NCBI RefSeq assembly: GCF_028748185.1
Contig: NZ_CP118164.1
Span: forward strand, 4,551,814 to 4,615,813
Direction of reading: 5' to 3'
Source: Bremerella sp. P1
GTDB taxonomy: Bacteria; Planctomycetota; Planctomycetia; Pirellulales; Pirellulaceae
Length of the DNA: 64,000 bases
Shown: positions 1 to 8,754 of the stretch, piece by piece
Numbering within the stretch: position 1 is the stretch's first letter
Layout of the letters: each line of letters begins with the position of its first letter
Program-made: the position numbers and the translations under genes
Notes under the pieces: generated by a model
What the model was told of the DNA's origin: nothing
What the model saw: only the letters and a program-made list of their open reading frames with translations
Database searches by the model: none

Positions 1-2040
1 CCAGGCGACCCCGAGATGATCGGCAAGTTCCGCATCTTGGAACGCCTTGGTAAGGGTGGCATGGGAGTGGTCTATAAAGCCTATGACGAATCGTTGCAGC
101 GATTCGTTGCCATCAAGTCGGTCAGCCGAGAACTGGCTTCGTCCGAGATTGCGCGGCGGAGATTCATTCGAGAAGCCCGAGCTGTGGCCGCGATTCGCCA
201 TACTAACGTCATCACCATTCATGCTGTCGAGTCGAACGGAGAAATTCCTTACCTGGTGATGGAGTTGATCGACGGATGCACGCTCAGGGCCTTCCGCAAA
301 CGCGAAGAACAACTGACGCCCTTGCGGATACTTTCGATCGCGGCACAGATTGCCTCCGGCTTGACGGCGGCTCATGTGCGTGGTGTGGTGCATCGAGACG
401 TAAAGCTTACCAACATCATGATCGATGCCAGTGACCGAGTGGTGATCACCGACTTTGGTCTGGCTCGGGCCGTGATCGACAACGCCAATCTGACGTCGGG
501 AGCAATGCCACTGGGAACGCCTGCGTATATGTCGCCTGAGCAAGTACGTGGCGAGTCGGTCGATGCTCGTTCCGATCTGTTTTCCTTCGGCTGCGTTCTC
601 TATGCGATGTATACCGGCTATTCGCCGTTTCAAGGATTGAACCCGCTAGAGATGGCCCGCAAGGTGACCGAGTTCAAACCGCCATCGCTGAAGGACCTCA
701 ACACCCAGGCTCCCGAGTTCTTCTCCGATATCGTCGATCGACTGCTCCAGAAAGATCCCGATAAGCGTTATCAATCGTCGCTGGAAGTACGTGACCTGCT
801 GCTGCGTCATCTGCGAGAGTTAAACCAGACATCGACCGACGAGATCGACGCGATGTTGTTCGGCGCGAACCAGAAGAAGAAACAGTCGCCGCACTGGACC
901 TGGATCTCGGGGATCACGATTCCGCTGATGCTGTTGGTTGCTTTTGGCGGGTGGGCGGCCGGTTGGTTCGATTCCGATCCGAATGGGCCGACGAAGAATT
1001 CGATCATGGGGGTGATGCAGCCTGGCAATGCAAACCCTGCAATGCTTCTGGCAAACCGGCTGCAAAGTGCTAAGCCCGGCGACACGGTCGAGATACCCGC
1101 AGGAACGTATGTCGATCCGATCGTGTTGGAAAACGTGAAAGACCTAATCCTTCAACCAGCGGCCGATGGCCCGGTGAGCTTCCAGCCCAAGAGTCCTGAT
1201 CAGCCGATCTTTCGAGTGGTCGACGGCTCGAACATCATCTTCCGTAGTATTGAAGCCACGGTGGAAGACGCGCCGTTTCTTAGTCTGGATGGGAAGTGCC
1301 AGAATGTGATGCTCGAGGGCCTGGCCCTTGCTCAGACGGCGGAGGGGGCAGCGATCGGCCTCGTTCAGATTGAAGAGGATGCCGAGGTCGAAAGTTTCTC
1401 GGTCTTGGATTGTACCTTCGATATCCAGGGGCAAGGGCAAGCGATCTGGATTGAATCAGGGCCGGTCACCAAATCGATTGCGATTCACGACAACCACTTT
1501 CAGTCGATCAACACGCACATTGGCATCCTGCGACCGGTCGACGGATGTCAGATCACGCACAATCAATTCGCAGGTGGCGCGAATGCGATTAACCTGAGCC
1601 TGGCCGACGAACCGAGCGACGAAGTCTTTGAGAGACAACTAGAAATCACCAACAATACGATGGTTGGCGTACGTTTCTGGTTAGGGCTACACGGCGCAAT
1701 TCCCACGCACGAGCGTTTCGCCGTGGTGGCGAACAATCTGTTGGTCGATTGTGGACGGATGCAGGGAGACGAAGCGAGTCTCACGCAGGCCAAAGATTTG
1801 TGGAATTGGCAAGCCAACTACTGGCAGCCTGTGTTTACGCATCCCGAGGATGATAACCCCGATCGCATCGAGCAGATCGACAATCAAGTCACCACGCAAC
1901 TGGCACCTGGCGCGATTGATGCCAGTCAATGGAATGATCCATCCGCCGGTGGGAATGCCGAGATACAAGAGCTCATCCGTAGCGGGGCAGGTGGAGAGCT
2001 TCCATCTTATATCGGGGCTGTAAAGCCTAAAGACAACTAG
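1..2040 (+). CDS. Membrane Ser/Thr protein kinase with C-terminal beta-helix domain (5' end probably outside window)
   Basis: Hanks-type kinase. Counting from the ATG at base 16, it has the glycine-rich loop GKGGMG (12-17), the VAIK lysine K34, HRD (126-128), DFG (146-148) and a SPE in place of APE. One membrane span follows at about residues 297-317. The remaining ~350 residues look like a right-handed parallel beta-helix: repeated short strands with Asn/Ile/Val turns and a start that resembles pectate-lyase/NosD-type proteins. The expected topology is a cytoplasmic kinase and an exported beta-helix that could bind polysaccharide; this is inference. The frame is open to base 1 (codons for PGDPE precede the ATG) and no Shine-Dalgarno precedes base 16, so the true start probably lies upstream of the window. 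The kinase core is certain by motif; the ligand and the substrates are unknown. Confidence 0.9.
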   Translation, partial: PGDPEMIGKFRILERLGKGGMGVVYKAYDESLQRFVAIKSVSRELASSEIARRRFIREARAVAAIRHTNVITIHAVESNGEIPYLVMELIDGCTLRAFRKREEQLTPLRILSIAAQIASGLTAAHVRGVVHRDVKLTNIMIDASDRVVITDFGLARAVIDNANLTSGAMPLGTPAYMSPEQVRGESVDARSDLFSFGCVLYAMYTGYSPFQGLNPLEMARKVTEFKPPSLKDLNTQAPEFFSDIVDRLLQKDPDKRYQSSLEVRDLLLRHLRELNQTSTDEIDAMLFGANQKKKQSPHWTWISGITIPLMLLVAFGGWAAGWFDSDPNGPTKNSIMGVMQPGNANPAMLLANRLQSAKPGDTVEIPAGTYVDPIVLENVKDLILQPAADGPVSFQPKSPDQPIFRVVDGSNIIFRSIEATVEDAPFLSLDGKCQNVMLEGLALAQTAEGAAIGLVQIEEDAEVESFSVLDCTFDIQGQGQAIWIESGPVTKSIAIHDNHFQSINTHIGILRPVDGCQITHNQFAGGANAINLSLADEPSDEVFERQLEITNNTMVGVRFWLGLHGAIPTHERFAVVANNLLVDCGRMQGDEASLTQAKDLWNWQANYWQPVFTHPEDDNPDRIEQIDNQVTTQLAPGAIDASQWNDPSAGGNAEIQELIRSGAGGELPSYIGAVKPKDN

Positions 2041-2052
2041 TAAGCACCATGT

Positions 2053-3306
2053 TTGACATCATTGAAACTTGTTGTACGGATCAAGCCTGTGAATGGACCC
2101 TACGATGATGAACCATCCTCGATTGAAAACGTCTACCTTTCCGCACAGCGAAGTCTCATTCATGAGGATTGCGGCGGCCCCTACTACGCTCCTTGCGAAG
2201 AACCTGAGTCCTTCGTCCCGCAAGTCACCTTGCAGTCGGTTCGCCAGGGTGAAACTTCAGGGCCGATAAGGGTTACCCACGTGGGGCCCTGTCTTGTATC
2301 TGGTGGTGTCGAGCAGCACCTGTCGAGCCTGGTTCGCTTTCTCGATCCAAGCCGAGTCGTCATTCAACGATGCATCGTCACTCAGGCGAATCTTGTCAAC
2401 CAAGAGTTTTGCCAGAAGCTGGGACTGCCAGTTGAAGTTGGTCAGCAAGAGGCCGTGCGCAGAGCGGCCGAGGACTCGGACGTTCTGCTGTATTGGGGAA
2501 TCGGCCTGGATAACTGGCTGACCGACGTGAAGCCGCCGCTGTGCGTGTTTCTTGCCCATGGCGAAGCGGACTGGACGCGTTCGACGCTCATGCGAAATCA
2601 CCGCATCACCGATCACGTGATCGCGGTCAGTCAGCGCGCGAAAAAGTTGGTGTGCGATGGCTTCGAGACGACCGTGATTCCCAACGGCATCGATACTGCA
2701 CGACTGGCTACCACACGGTCGCGGAAAGATGTTCGTGAATCGCTCGGCTTTGGTCCTCATGACTTTTTGCTGGGGATCGTGGCCCGCTTCTCATCGGAAA
2801 AACGATTTGAGCTGCTGATCGAAACGGTTGCTTCGCTGCCTCGCAATTTCAAAATGCTGGCCGTTGGTTTCGGACCGAAGCTGACCAAGTATCTGGAAAT
2901 GGCCAATCGCCTGATTCCGAATCGCTATGCGTTTGTTTCAGCGACCGACTACCTGGGTGACTATTACCAGGCGATGGATGCCTACTGCATGACGTCGGAG
3001 CACGAAGGGTTTGGGCTGGTCGTCCTGGAAGCCATGTTTCATGGGCTGCCGATCATCGCAACTGAAGTGGGAGCCGTTCCGGAACTGATAACGCATGGCC
3101 AAAGCGGCATGATCGTTGACGGCGATCCGCACTGCTTCGCGGAGGCGGCCAAGACGCTGCAAACACGTCGTGCCTGGGCCAATGCGCTGGGGACCGAAGC
3201 TCGGCAGTTTGCCATGCAGCATGGTCATGCCCGGCAGATGGCCGATCGGTATACCTCGCTGCTGGAACAGCTGGTGAAACAGAAGCGTAGCCCAGGATCA
3301 GCATAG
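2053..3306 (+). CDS. GT4-family glycosyltransferase (GT-B fold)
   Basis: The product resembles retaining GT4 transferases that move a sugar from a nucleotide-sugar donor to lipid- or polysaccharide-linked acceptors in the cytoplasm. The N-terminal Rossmann domain starts with a strand near residue 75 followed by SGGVEQHL. The donor-binding C-terminal domain has VARFSSEKRFELLIE and the EX7E motif E318 to E326 in SEHEGFGLVVLEAM. Length (417) is usual for the family. It starts 12 bases after the kinase stop and is followed after 14 bases by the transferase/methyltransferase gene, so the three may be co-transcribed. The start is uncertain: no ATG occurs in frame before codon 184, and the candidates are TTG 2053, TTG 2065 and GTG 2089. 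About 75 residues precede the recognisable domain. Substrate cannot be read from the sequence. Confidence 0.85.
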   Translation: MTSLKLVVRIKPVNGPYDDEPSSIENVYLSAQRSLIHEDCGGPYYAPCEEPESFVPQVTLQSVRQGETSGPIRVTHVGPCLVSGGVEQHLSSLVRFLDPSRVVIQRCIVTQANLVNQEFCQKLGLPVEVGQQEAVRRAAEDSDVLLYWGIGLDNWLTDVKPPLCVFLAHGEADWTRSTLMRNHRITDHVIAVSQRAKKLVCDGFETTVIPNGIDTARLATTRSRKDVRESLGFGPHDFLLGIVARFSSEKRFELLIETVASLPRNFKMLAVGFGPKLTKYLEMANRLIPNRYAFVSATDYLGDYYQAMDAYCMTSEHEGFGLVVLEAMFHGLPIIATEVGAVPELITHGQSGMIVDGDPHCFAEAAKTLQTRRAWANALGTEARQFAMQHGHARQMADRYTSLLEQLVKQKRSPGSA

Positions 3307-3320
3307 AGGTAGCTTTCACC

Positions 3321-4592
3321 GTGTTTCGCATCCGTAATCTTCTCTGGGATTCCGATCCGTTGGCCTTGCATTGCCCTGGTCCGCTTCATGCGAGTTGGTA
3401 TCGCGTGCGACAGACCATCGCCGCGTTTACCCCTCAGCAGTCCAGCTCGGCTTCCGATATTACGTTCATCACCTGGCACGGTCCTTCGCGTCAGGAGAAG
3501 CCCAACGGCGTGTTTGAAGAAAGCTTGGCCCGTTTCGGTATCAAGCCGCTAGTGCTCAAGAAACCGGACAATTGGCGAAACATCGACAAGCTCGCCCTCA
3601 CGGCAGAAGCTCTCGAGTCGATCGATACGCCCTATGTCATGGGGAGTGATTCGTCCGATACGCTTATCTTTCAGGACCCGGCACTGCTGGTCGAACGTTT
3701 CGAGTCGCACTTTACTTGCGACCTGGTTTACAACGCCGTCGGATCACGCTGCTGGCCGGAACTGCCGGAGTACATTGACTATCAATCGTCACTACCTGCG
3801 GCGGTGAACGCCCAGGGTAGGCACTGGTTCAACAGCGGCATGTTCTTCGGTCGCACGGAGTTCTGCCGAGAGTACTTCCGCGCGCTCTCGACTGAGAAGC
3901 CTGTGCCTGGATATTCGTACTCAGAACAGGCCGTGGCGATGCGAGTTTGGCCTCAGTGGTATCCTCGCGTGCAATTAGATTACCAGTGCCTGCTCTTTCA
4001 ATGGTTCAACGAATCACTCGACGTAATGCGGCTGGAACGCCCGGCCCAGTCGCGGCATGAGTCGCTGATTGAGATCTTACGAACGCTGGGGAGTGATCTC
4101 ACTGGAGCGGAAGTGGGAGTCTTCGACGGGTGGACGGCCGAGGTGCTCTTGCGAACATTTCCCGATTTGCGGTTGTGGTTGGTCGATGCATGGCAACCGT
4201 ACGGCGGCGAAAGCCATATGGGAAAGCAAGACCGAGCGTACTTTCAGCGGGCCTTTGAAGAGACGATGTTTTGGACGAAGTTCGCAGAGGACCGACGTTT
4301 TACGCTTCGTGAGTGGTCCCCTCAGGCAGCCGATCGATTTCAAGCGGCATCACTCGACTTCGTGTTTATCGATGCCAATCATCTGTATGAAGCGGTCCGC
4401 GACGACATCAACGCGTGGTGGCCCAAGGTCCGACCAGGCGGGGCGCTGTGCGGGCACGATTACGCCATTCACCGCGACGGCGAAGGTGTCTGGGGAGTTC
4501 AGCGAGCCGTCGATGAATTTGCGAAAGCACAAGGCCTGCAGCCCACCATCCTGCAAGATGGTGTGTGGTGCATCTATCGCCAAAACAACTGA
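3321..4592 (+). CDS. Fusion of a PLOD-like glycosyltransferase domain and a class I SAM methyltransferase
   Basis: Residues 1-230 resemble a GT-A glycosyltransferase of the procollagen-galactosyltransferase/PLOD type: a DSSD cluster at 110-113 could serve as the metal-binding DXD, and FNSGMFFG is the conserved asparagine-glycine segment of that family. Residues 245-423 form a Methyltransf_24-type Rossmann methyltransferase with motif I GAEVGVFDGWTAE (about 256-268), an acidic residue in LWLVDAW, and the FVFIDANHLYEAVRDD and RPGGALCGHDY segments. It starts with GTG after AGAGGTAGC. Its position after a GT4 transferase suggests glycan or glycoprotein modification, with addition and methylation of a sugar in one chain; this is inference. 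A perfect hairpin follows the stop codon. Confidence 0.8.
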   Translation: MFRIRNLLWDSDPLALHCPGPLHASWYRVRQTIAAFTPQQSSSASDITFITWHGPSRQEKPNGVFEESLARFGIKPLVLKKPDNWRNIDKLALTAEALESIDTPYVMGSDSSDTLIFQDPALLVERFESHFTCDLVYNAVGSRCWPELPEYIDYQSSLPAAVNAQGRHWFNSGMFFGRTEFCREYFRALSTEKPVPGYSYSEQAVAMRVWPQWYPRVQLDYQCLLFQWFNESLDVMRLERPAQSRHESLIEILRTLGSDLTGAEVGVFDGWTAEVLLRTFPDLRLWLVDAWQPYGGESHMGKQDRAYFQRAFEETMFWTKFAEDRRFTLREWSPQAADRFQAASLDFVFIDANHLYEAVRDDINAWWPKVRPGGALCGHDYAIHRDGEGVWGVQRAVDEFAKAQGLQPTILQDGVWCIYRQNN

Positions 4593-4625
4593 GCCTGCCC
4601 CGGAAGTGAATCCGCTGGCAGGCTC
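4591..4625. terminator. Bidirectional hairpin between convergent genes
   Basis: GAGCCTGCC (4591-4599) pairs perfectly with GGCAGGCTC (4617-4625) around a 17-base loop. It overlaps the last bases of the upstream + strand gene and lies 33 bases past the end of the - strand CoA-disulfide reductase gene, so it can act for both. There is no long T tract on either side. Confidence 0.55.
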
Positions 4626-4658
4626 TTGGTGCTTGGTCGAGGTCTGGATGGCTCGCGA

Positions 4659-6305
4659 CTAGCTTTGATCTTCCAGGATGCTCCAGAGTCGGTAGCCGCC
4701 GCTGATGTTGCGAGCGTCTATACCATGTTGCAAGAGGATACGCGTGGCGAGGTAGCCTCGTTGTCCGACTTGGCAGTACGTCGCAACCGGCTGTTTGGCA
4801 GGCAATTCGTCGAGTCGATCGCGGAGTTCTTCGACGGGAATGTTCACCGCTCCGGGGATATGCCCCTTGGCGAACTCTCCGGTCGTACGGACATCCAGCA
4901 GAAACAGGTTATTGGCTGACGGGTCCTTGAGAGTGCTCGCATGAATGATCGGCTGATCCCCACGCATCACTCCTGAGGCAATAAAGCCAGCCATGTTGAC
5001 TGGGTCCTTGGCGTGCCCGTATTGCGGGGCATAGCAAAGCTCGGCTTCTTCCAGATCGTAGACGGTCATCTTCGCTTGAATGGCCATGGCGATCACGTCC
5101 ATGCGTTTATCAACACCACTGGTTCCGCTGGCCTGGGCACCGAGGATCTTGCCGTCATCCGGCGAGAACAAGAGCTTGAATAGCATTTGCTTGGCGCCAG
5201 GGAAGTAGCCTGCGTGATCGGTCGGATGCAAGTAGATCTTCTCGTAGGGAATCTCTTTCATGAGTAGGATCTTCTCGCTCAACCCGGTCATTGCCGCAGT
5301 CTGACCGAACATGCCGACCACGGCTGTCCCCTCGGTTCCGCGGTAATGCGACTCTCGCTGGAAGATGCGGTCGGAAGCGATCCGGCCTTGGCGGTTGGCG
5401 GGGCCTGCCAAGGGAATTTGAATCGGGTCGCCGGTGACGACACAAGTCGTTTCAACCACATCCCCAACCGCGTAGATATCGGGGATGTTGGTTTCCATTT
5501 GTTCGTTGACACGAATGCCACCACGCGGGCCACACTCGATGCCTGCTTCGGCGGCAAGTTTGCTTTCGGGACGAACGCCGATGCAAAGCACGACAAAATC
5601 CGCTGCGATTACCGAAGAGTCATTGAGCGTGACATTGATTTTGTCTTTATCGGAATCGAACTGCTTCGCGGAAGAACCCAGTCGCAGGTCGATCCCTTCG
5701 GCGACGAGACGCTTTTCCAGCGGAAGGATCATTTCTCGATCCCACGGCGGAAGAATCTGGTTGGCCAGTTCCACAATCGTGGTTTCGATCCCGCGCCGAA
5801 CGAGGTTCTCGGCGACTTCGATTCCGATGAAACCGGCACCGACGATCACGGCCCGCGTGGCACCCTCGGTTGCCAGTTCCCGCATGCGATCGGCGTCGTT
5901 TAGATCGCGTAGGCTGACGATACGCTCGTTATCGATCCCAGGCAGCGGAGGACGAAAGGGAGACGCACCGGTCGCAATGATTAAGCTGTCGTAGCTTTCG
6001 GTGTATTCTTCGCCAGACTCCAAATTCTTGACGGTGACGGTCTTCGACTCGGGGTCGATCTTGGTCACTTCGCTACGGACGCGGACGTCCAGACGCAAAC
6101 GCTCTCGCAAGAGGCGAATCGGCGCGACCAACAGCTTGTCGCGCGATTCGATTTCGCCGCCCACGTAGTAAGGGAGACCACAATTTGCAAAGGATGGATG
6201 AGCACCACGCTCGAACACCACGATCTCGGCTTCTTCGCTCAGACGCCGTGCGCGAGCCGCGGCCGAGGCACCGCCAGCAACTCCACCAACAATGACAATC
6301 TTCAT
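4659..6305 (-). CDS. CoA-disulfide reductase-type flavoprotein with C-terminal rhodanese domain
   Basis: An FAD/NAD(P)H pyridine-nucleotide disulfide oxidoreductase of the CoADR-RHD group, which reduces CoA disulfide or CoA persulfide/polysulfide. Visible features are the N-terminal dinucleotide motif GGVAGGASAA, the single redox cysteine in SFANCGLPYY (C42), a second Rossmann motif VGAGFIGIEVAE, the FAD-binding YAVGDVVE, and the family segments DHAGYFPGAKQM and YAPQYGHAKDPVN. A rhodanese domain occupies about 460-548 with active C511 in the loop CQVGQR. I chose the ATG at 6305, preceded by AGAGGG, over a longer frame that reaches 6347, because the dinucleotide fold starts there. It is the last gene of the sulfide cluster, 63 bases after the DsrE-like gene, and would handle persulfide sulfur carried by low-molecular-weight thiols. 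Confidence 0.9.
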   Translation of the reverse strand: MKIVIVGGVAGGASAAARARRLSEEAEIVVFERGAHPSFANCGLPYYVGGEIESRDKLLVAPIRLLRERLRLDVRVRSEVTKIDPESKTVTVKNLESGEEYTESYDSLIIATGASPFRPPLPGIDNERIVSLRDLNDADRMRELATEGATRAVIVGAGFIGIEVAENLVRRGIETTIVELANQILPPWDREMILPLEKRLVAEGIDLRLGSSAKQFDSDKDKINVTLNDSSVIAADFVVLCIGVRPESKLAAEAGIECGPRGGIRVNEQMETNIPDIYAVGDVVETTCVVTGDPIQIPLAGPANRQGRIASDRIFQRESHYRGTEGTAVVGMFGQTAAMTGLSEKILLMKEIPYEKIYLHPTDHAGYFPGAKQMLFKLLFSPDDGKILGAQASGTSGVDKRMDVIAMAIQAKMTVYDLEEAELCYAPQYGHAKDPVNMAGFIASGVMRGDQPIIHASTLKDPSANNLFLLDVRTTGEFAKGHIPGAVNIPVEELRDRLDELPAKQPVATYCQVGQRGYLATRILLQHGIDARNISGGYRLWSILEDQS

Positions 6306-6333
6306 TAGTTTCCCTCTCAGATGTTCGCCTGGC

Positions 6334-6356
6334 CGATAGCCTTCCATTGGCTATCG
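6334..6356 (-). other. Intercistronic hairpin
   Basis: CGATAGCC (6334-6341) pairs perfectly with GGCTATCG (6349-6356) around a 7-base loop, just past the stop of the DsrE-like gene and before the CoA-disulfide reductase start. No T tract follows in the - strand direction, so it looks more like an RNA processing/stability element or a weak terminator than a full stop. Confidence 0.4.
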
Positions 6357-6368
6357 ACAACTAGAATC

Positions 6369-7472
6369 TTAGTTGCCAAGTGGAATGTAGGTATAGCCAT
6401 CAGACTGTAGATTAACATTCGTCGTCAATGCCGAAACGGCCGTGTCGACAAAGACGACTACGTCCTCTGCACTCTTGCCTTTTCCTTGCAGGGATTGACC
6501 GCAGACGTACATCTGCACCCCCGCATGGTGGAGGTCTCGCAGTAAGGCGAGATTAGGGTTCTCCGTGGTTTGGAAAGTATCGTTATAGGCATCATCATTC
6601 AAGACGGCCAGAGTAGCGCCACCATGAAAGACGAGTGCAATCTCAACATCTGCTGCCTCTTTGCCGGCACCGGCGTATAGGTTAACGAACCGGGCAACCT
6701 TTTCAATCGCAGGATTCAGCTGATCCGGCTCGGAAGACTGAGTAACGTCGACCGCAATTTTGGAACCAGGACGAGGCTGCTGCGCGGCATTGGGCATGTT
6801 GAAGACGCCGCCATGTTGCTTGACCTTTGGAAATGCCTTTCCGCCTTGCTGGGCTGGCTGACGACCAGGCACAGCGTGGTTTTTGTGGGCTTCGGCGAAG
6901 CCTCGTTCGACGAATTTCGACACAACCTTGGCATGCTCTTTGATCAGGGTAGCAACGTAAGGATCATCGGAAGTTTCCGTGACTTTCACGCCTTTGGGAG
7001 TATCTTCATGCACCATCTTAATCTTCTTGGTGTGCTGGAAGATTTCCGCAAACAGGGGATCTCGCATACGAATGGGGGACGGCTTTTCGATACGGACGGT
7101 CATTTGTTCGACGTGCGTCTTGATATGTGCCGCGACACTGGGCACATCCGACTCGGTCAGCGTCTCGACGCCATTGTCGAGTTCTTTCACTGTGCGGCGG
7201 ATCTTGTCATGGTTCTCTAACAGGTAGTGAAAGACCTCCATGTCGACTTCATGCTGATCATCGTGACCGTGACCTTGGCCTTGCATTTGACCAGGGCCGT
7301 GGCCGGGACCTTGACCTTGACGTTGGCCCGGTCCTGCACCGGGACCAGGGCCCTGACCTTGGCCGGGACCGCGTCCCATGCGGCCACGCCCAAACCCTTG
7401 GGCGTCTACTGAGGCGCACCAAACCATAGAGAGTAATAAAACAAGCAGGATGCGAGACGAAATGGTGGCCAT
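6369..7472 (-). CDS. Secreted DsrE-like protein with Gly/Gln/Pro/His-rich linker
   Basis: The N-terminus is a signal peptide (hydrophobic LLVLLLSMVWC, cleavage likely after VDA, residue ~24). Residues ~25-72 are low complexity, built from GPGQ, GQGP and GHGP units and ending in the histidine-rich HGHDDQHE. A helical region (75-200) has the spaced HYLLENHDKIRR and AHIKTHVEQM segments. The last ~120 residues resemble the DsrE/DsrF fold: NLYAGAGKEAADVEIALVFHGGA, LLRDLHHAGVQMYVCGQS (C324) and a final YTYIPLGN. DsrE proteins pass sulfane sulfur as cysteine persulfide; here the protein is exported, which fits neighbours that make or consume persulfide. AAAGGA stands eight bases before the ATG. The assignment of the last domain rests on pattern only; the middle region is unassigned. 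Confidence 0.75.
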   Translation of the reverse strand: MATISSRILLVLLLSMVWCASVDAQGFGRGRMGRGPGQGQGPGPGAGPGQRQGQGPGHGPGQMQGQGHGHDDQHEVDMEVFHYLLENHDKIRRTVKELDNGVETLTESDVPSVAAHIKTHVEQMTVRIEKPSPIRMRDPLFAEIFQHTKKIKMVHEDTPKGVKVTETSDDPYVATLIKEHAKVVSKFVERGFAEAHKNHAVPGRQPAQQGGKAFPKVKQHGGVFNMPNAAQQPRPGSKIAVDVTQSSEPDQLNPAIEKVARFVNLYAGAGKEAADVEIALVFHGGATLAVLNDDAYNDTFQTTENPNLALLRDLHHAGVQMYVCGQSLQGKGKSAEDVVVFVDTAVSALTTNVNLQSDGYTYIPLGN

Positions 7473-7558
7473 GGGAGGTGTCCTTTGAGTTGTTGGATAG
7501 TCCGTGCTTCAAGCACGTACGTCTCTGAGAAGTAAAAAAGTTGGTACCAATGGAAGCT

Positions 7559-8743
7559 TTAAACGCGACCTTTCAACATGCCGTGCCAATACAAAGCCGG
7601 CAGTCCAAACTTCTTCAGCAGGAACATGCTGAAGCGTTCTTGTGCTTGATCAAAGGGAAACGTTTCAGCCGGGCGACCTTCGTAGTTGAACTCTGCCAGA
7701 ACCAGGCTGTCGTATCCGGTAACCACGGGGCACGAGGTGTATCCGTCGTACTGAGCGGTCAGGGGACGATCTTGAATCACCGATAACAGGTTTTCGACCA
7801 GCACCGGAGCTTGCTTACGGATCGCGGCACCTGTTTTGGAGGTGGGCAGGCTGGAAGCATCTCCGAGTGAGAAGACGTTGGAAAACCGGTTATGGCGTAA
7901 GGTGAATTTATCGACATCGACCCAGCCCCCTTCGCCGGCCAACTCGCTGTTGGCAACAAAGTCGGGGGCACCCATGGGCGGTGTCACATGGATCATGTCA
8001 TACTTGATGACGATCTCTTCCTCGGTATCCATGTGGTGGTAAATGGCTTCCTTGCTTTGGGAACGAACCTCGGTCAGGTTGTGGCGGAAGCGAGTTTCGA
8101 CACCTTTACGAGCAGCCACTTTCTCCAATACCTCGCGGTATTCTTCGACCGCGAACAACCGTGGCCCGGCGGCGGTGAAGATCACATTGATGCGGTCTCG
8201 GACGCCTGAGCGACGGAAGTGATCTTCGGCCAGGTAACAGATCTTCTGAGGAGCACCACCGCATTTCACGGCCCCGGCAGGCTGGGTGAAGAGTGCCGTT
8301 CCCTCTTTCAGTCCCTGGATGAACTTCCAGGTGCTTCCGACTGTGTTGATCGAGTAGTTACTGCAAACGCCGTCTTTTCCGACCGACTCTTTCAGGCCTT
8401 TGACCTTGTCCCAGTTAACTTGAATGCCGGGTGCGACAATCAGGTATTCGTAGGTAATCGCTTGACCATCGCGAGTCGTCAGCTGATTTTCGTTGGGCTG
8501 AAACGTGGCGACGGCATCTTTGATCCACTTCACACCTCGCGGAATGACACTTGCTTCGTCCCGGCCAGACACTTCGGGGCGAAAGATGCCACCACCCACC
8601 ATGGTCCACAGCGGCTGATAGTAGTGCTTGTCCGAAGGCTCGATAAGGGCGACATCGAGCGACGGGTCGGCATTTCGCAAACGAGCGGCCACGGTGATAC
8701 CGGCCGTTCCTCCGCCAACAATGACAATTTGATGATGAGCCAT
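7559..8743 (-). CDS. sqr: Sulfide:quinone oxidoreductase, type II (SQOR-like)
   Basis: A peripheral membrane flavoprotein that oxidises sulfide, passes electrons to the quinone pool and forms persulfide or polysulfide. It shows the FAD motif VIVGGGTAGITVAARL at residue 6, the DKHYYQPLWTMVGGG segment of SQRs, C127 (DGVCSNYS), C161 in VKCGGAPQK (matching the human SQOR redox cysteine 201 context) and FSLGDASSLPTSKT near the C-terminus. The human protein has a cysteine at GDC in that last motif; here it is alanine. I chose ATG 8743, which follows AGGAGACTCGTTC; the Shine-Dalgarno overlaps the stop of the DUF1641 gene 11 bases upstream, so translation is likely coupled. Length 394 is normal for the type. 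Confidence 0.9.
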   Translation of the reverse strand: MAHHQIVIVGGGTAGITVAARLRNADPSLDVALIEPSDKHYYQPLWTMVGGGIFRPEVSGRDEASVIPRGVKWIKDAVATFQPNENQLTTRDGQAITYEYLIVAPGIQVNWDKVKGLKESVGKDGVCSNYSINTVGSTWKFIQGLKEGTALFTQPAGAVKCGGAPQKICYLAEDHFRRSGVRDRINVIFTAAGPRLFAVEEYREVLEKVAARKGVETRFRHNLTEVRSQSKEAIYHHMDTEEEIVIKYDMIHVTPPMGAPDFVANSELAGEGGWVDVDKFTLRHNRFSNVFSLGDASSLPTSKTGAAIRKQAPVLVENLLSVIQDRPLTAQYDGYTSCPVVTGYDSLVLAEFNYEGRPAETFPFDQAQERFSMFLLKKFGLPALYWHGMLKGRV

Positions 8744-8754
8744 GAACGAGTCTC

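Noticed and set aside
4626-4919. 97-codon + strand frame at the end of the CoA-disulfide reductase
   Set aside because: Antisense to the rhodanese domain of that gene.
7255-7395. Tandem-like GGCCTTGACC-type repeats, considered as a CRISPR or minisatellite
   Set aside because: The units are irregular, lack spacers and translate into the Gly/Gln-rich arm of the DsrE-like protein.
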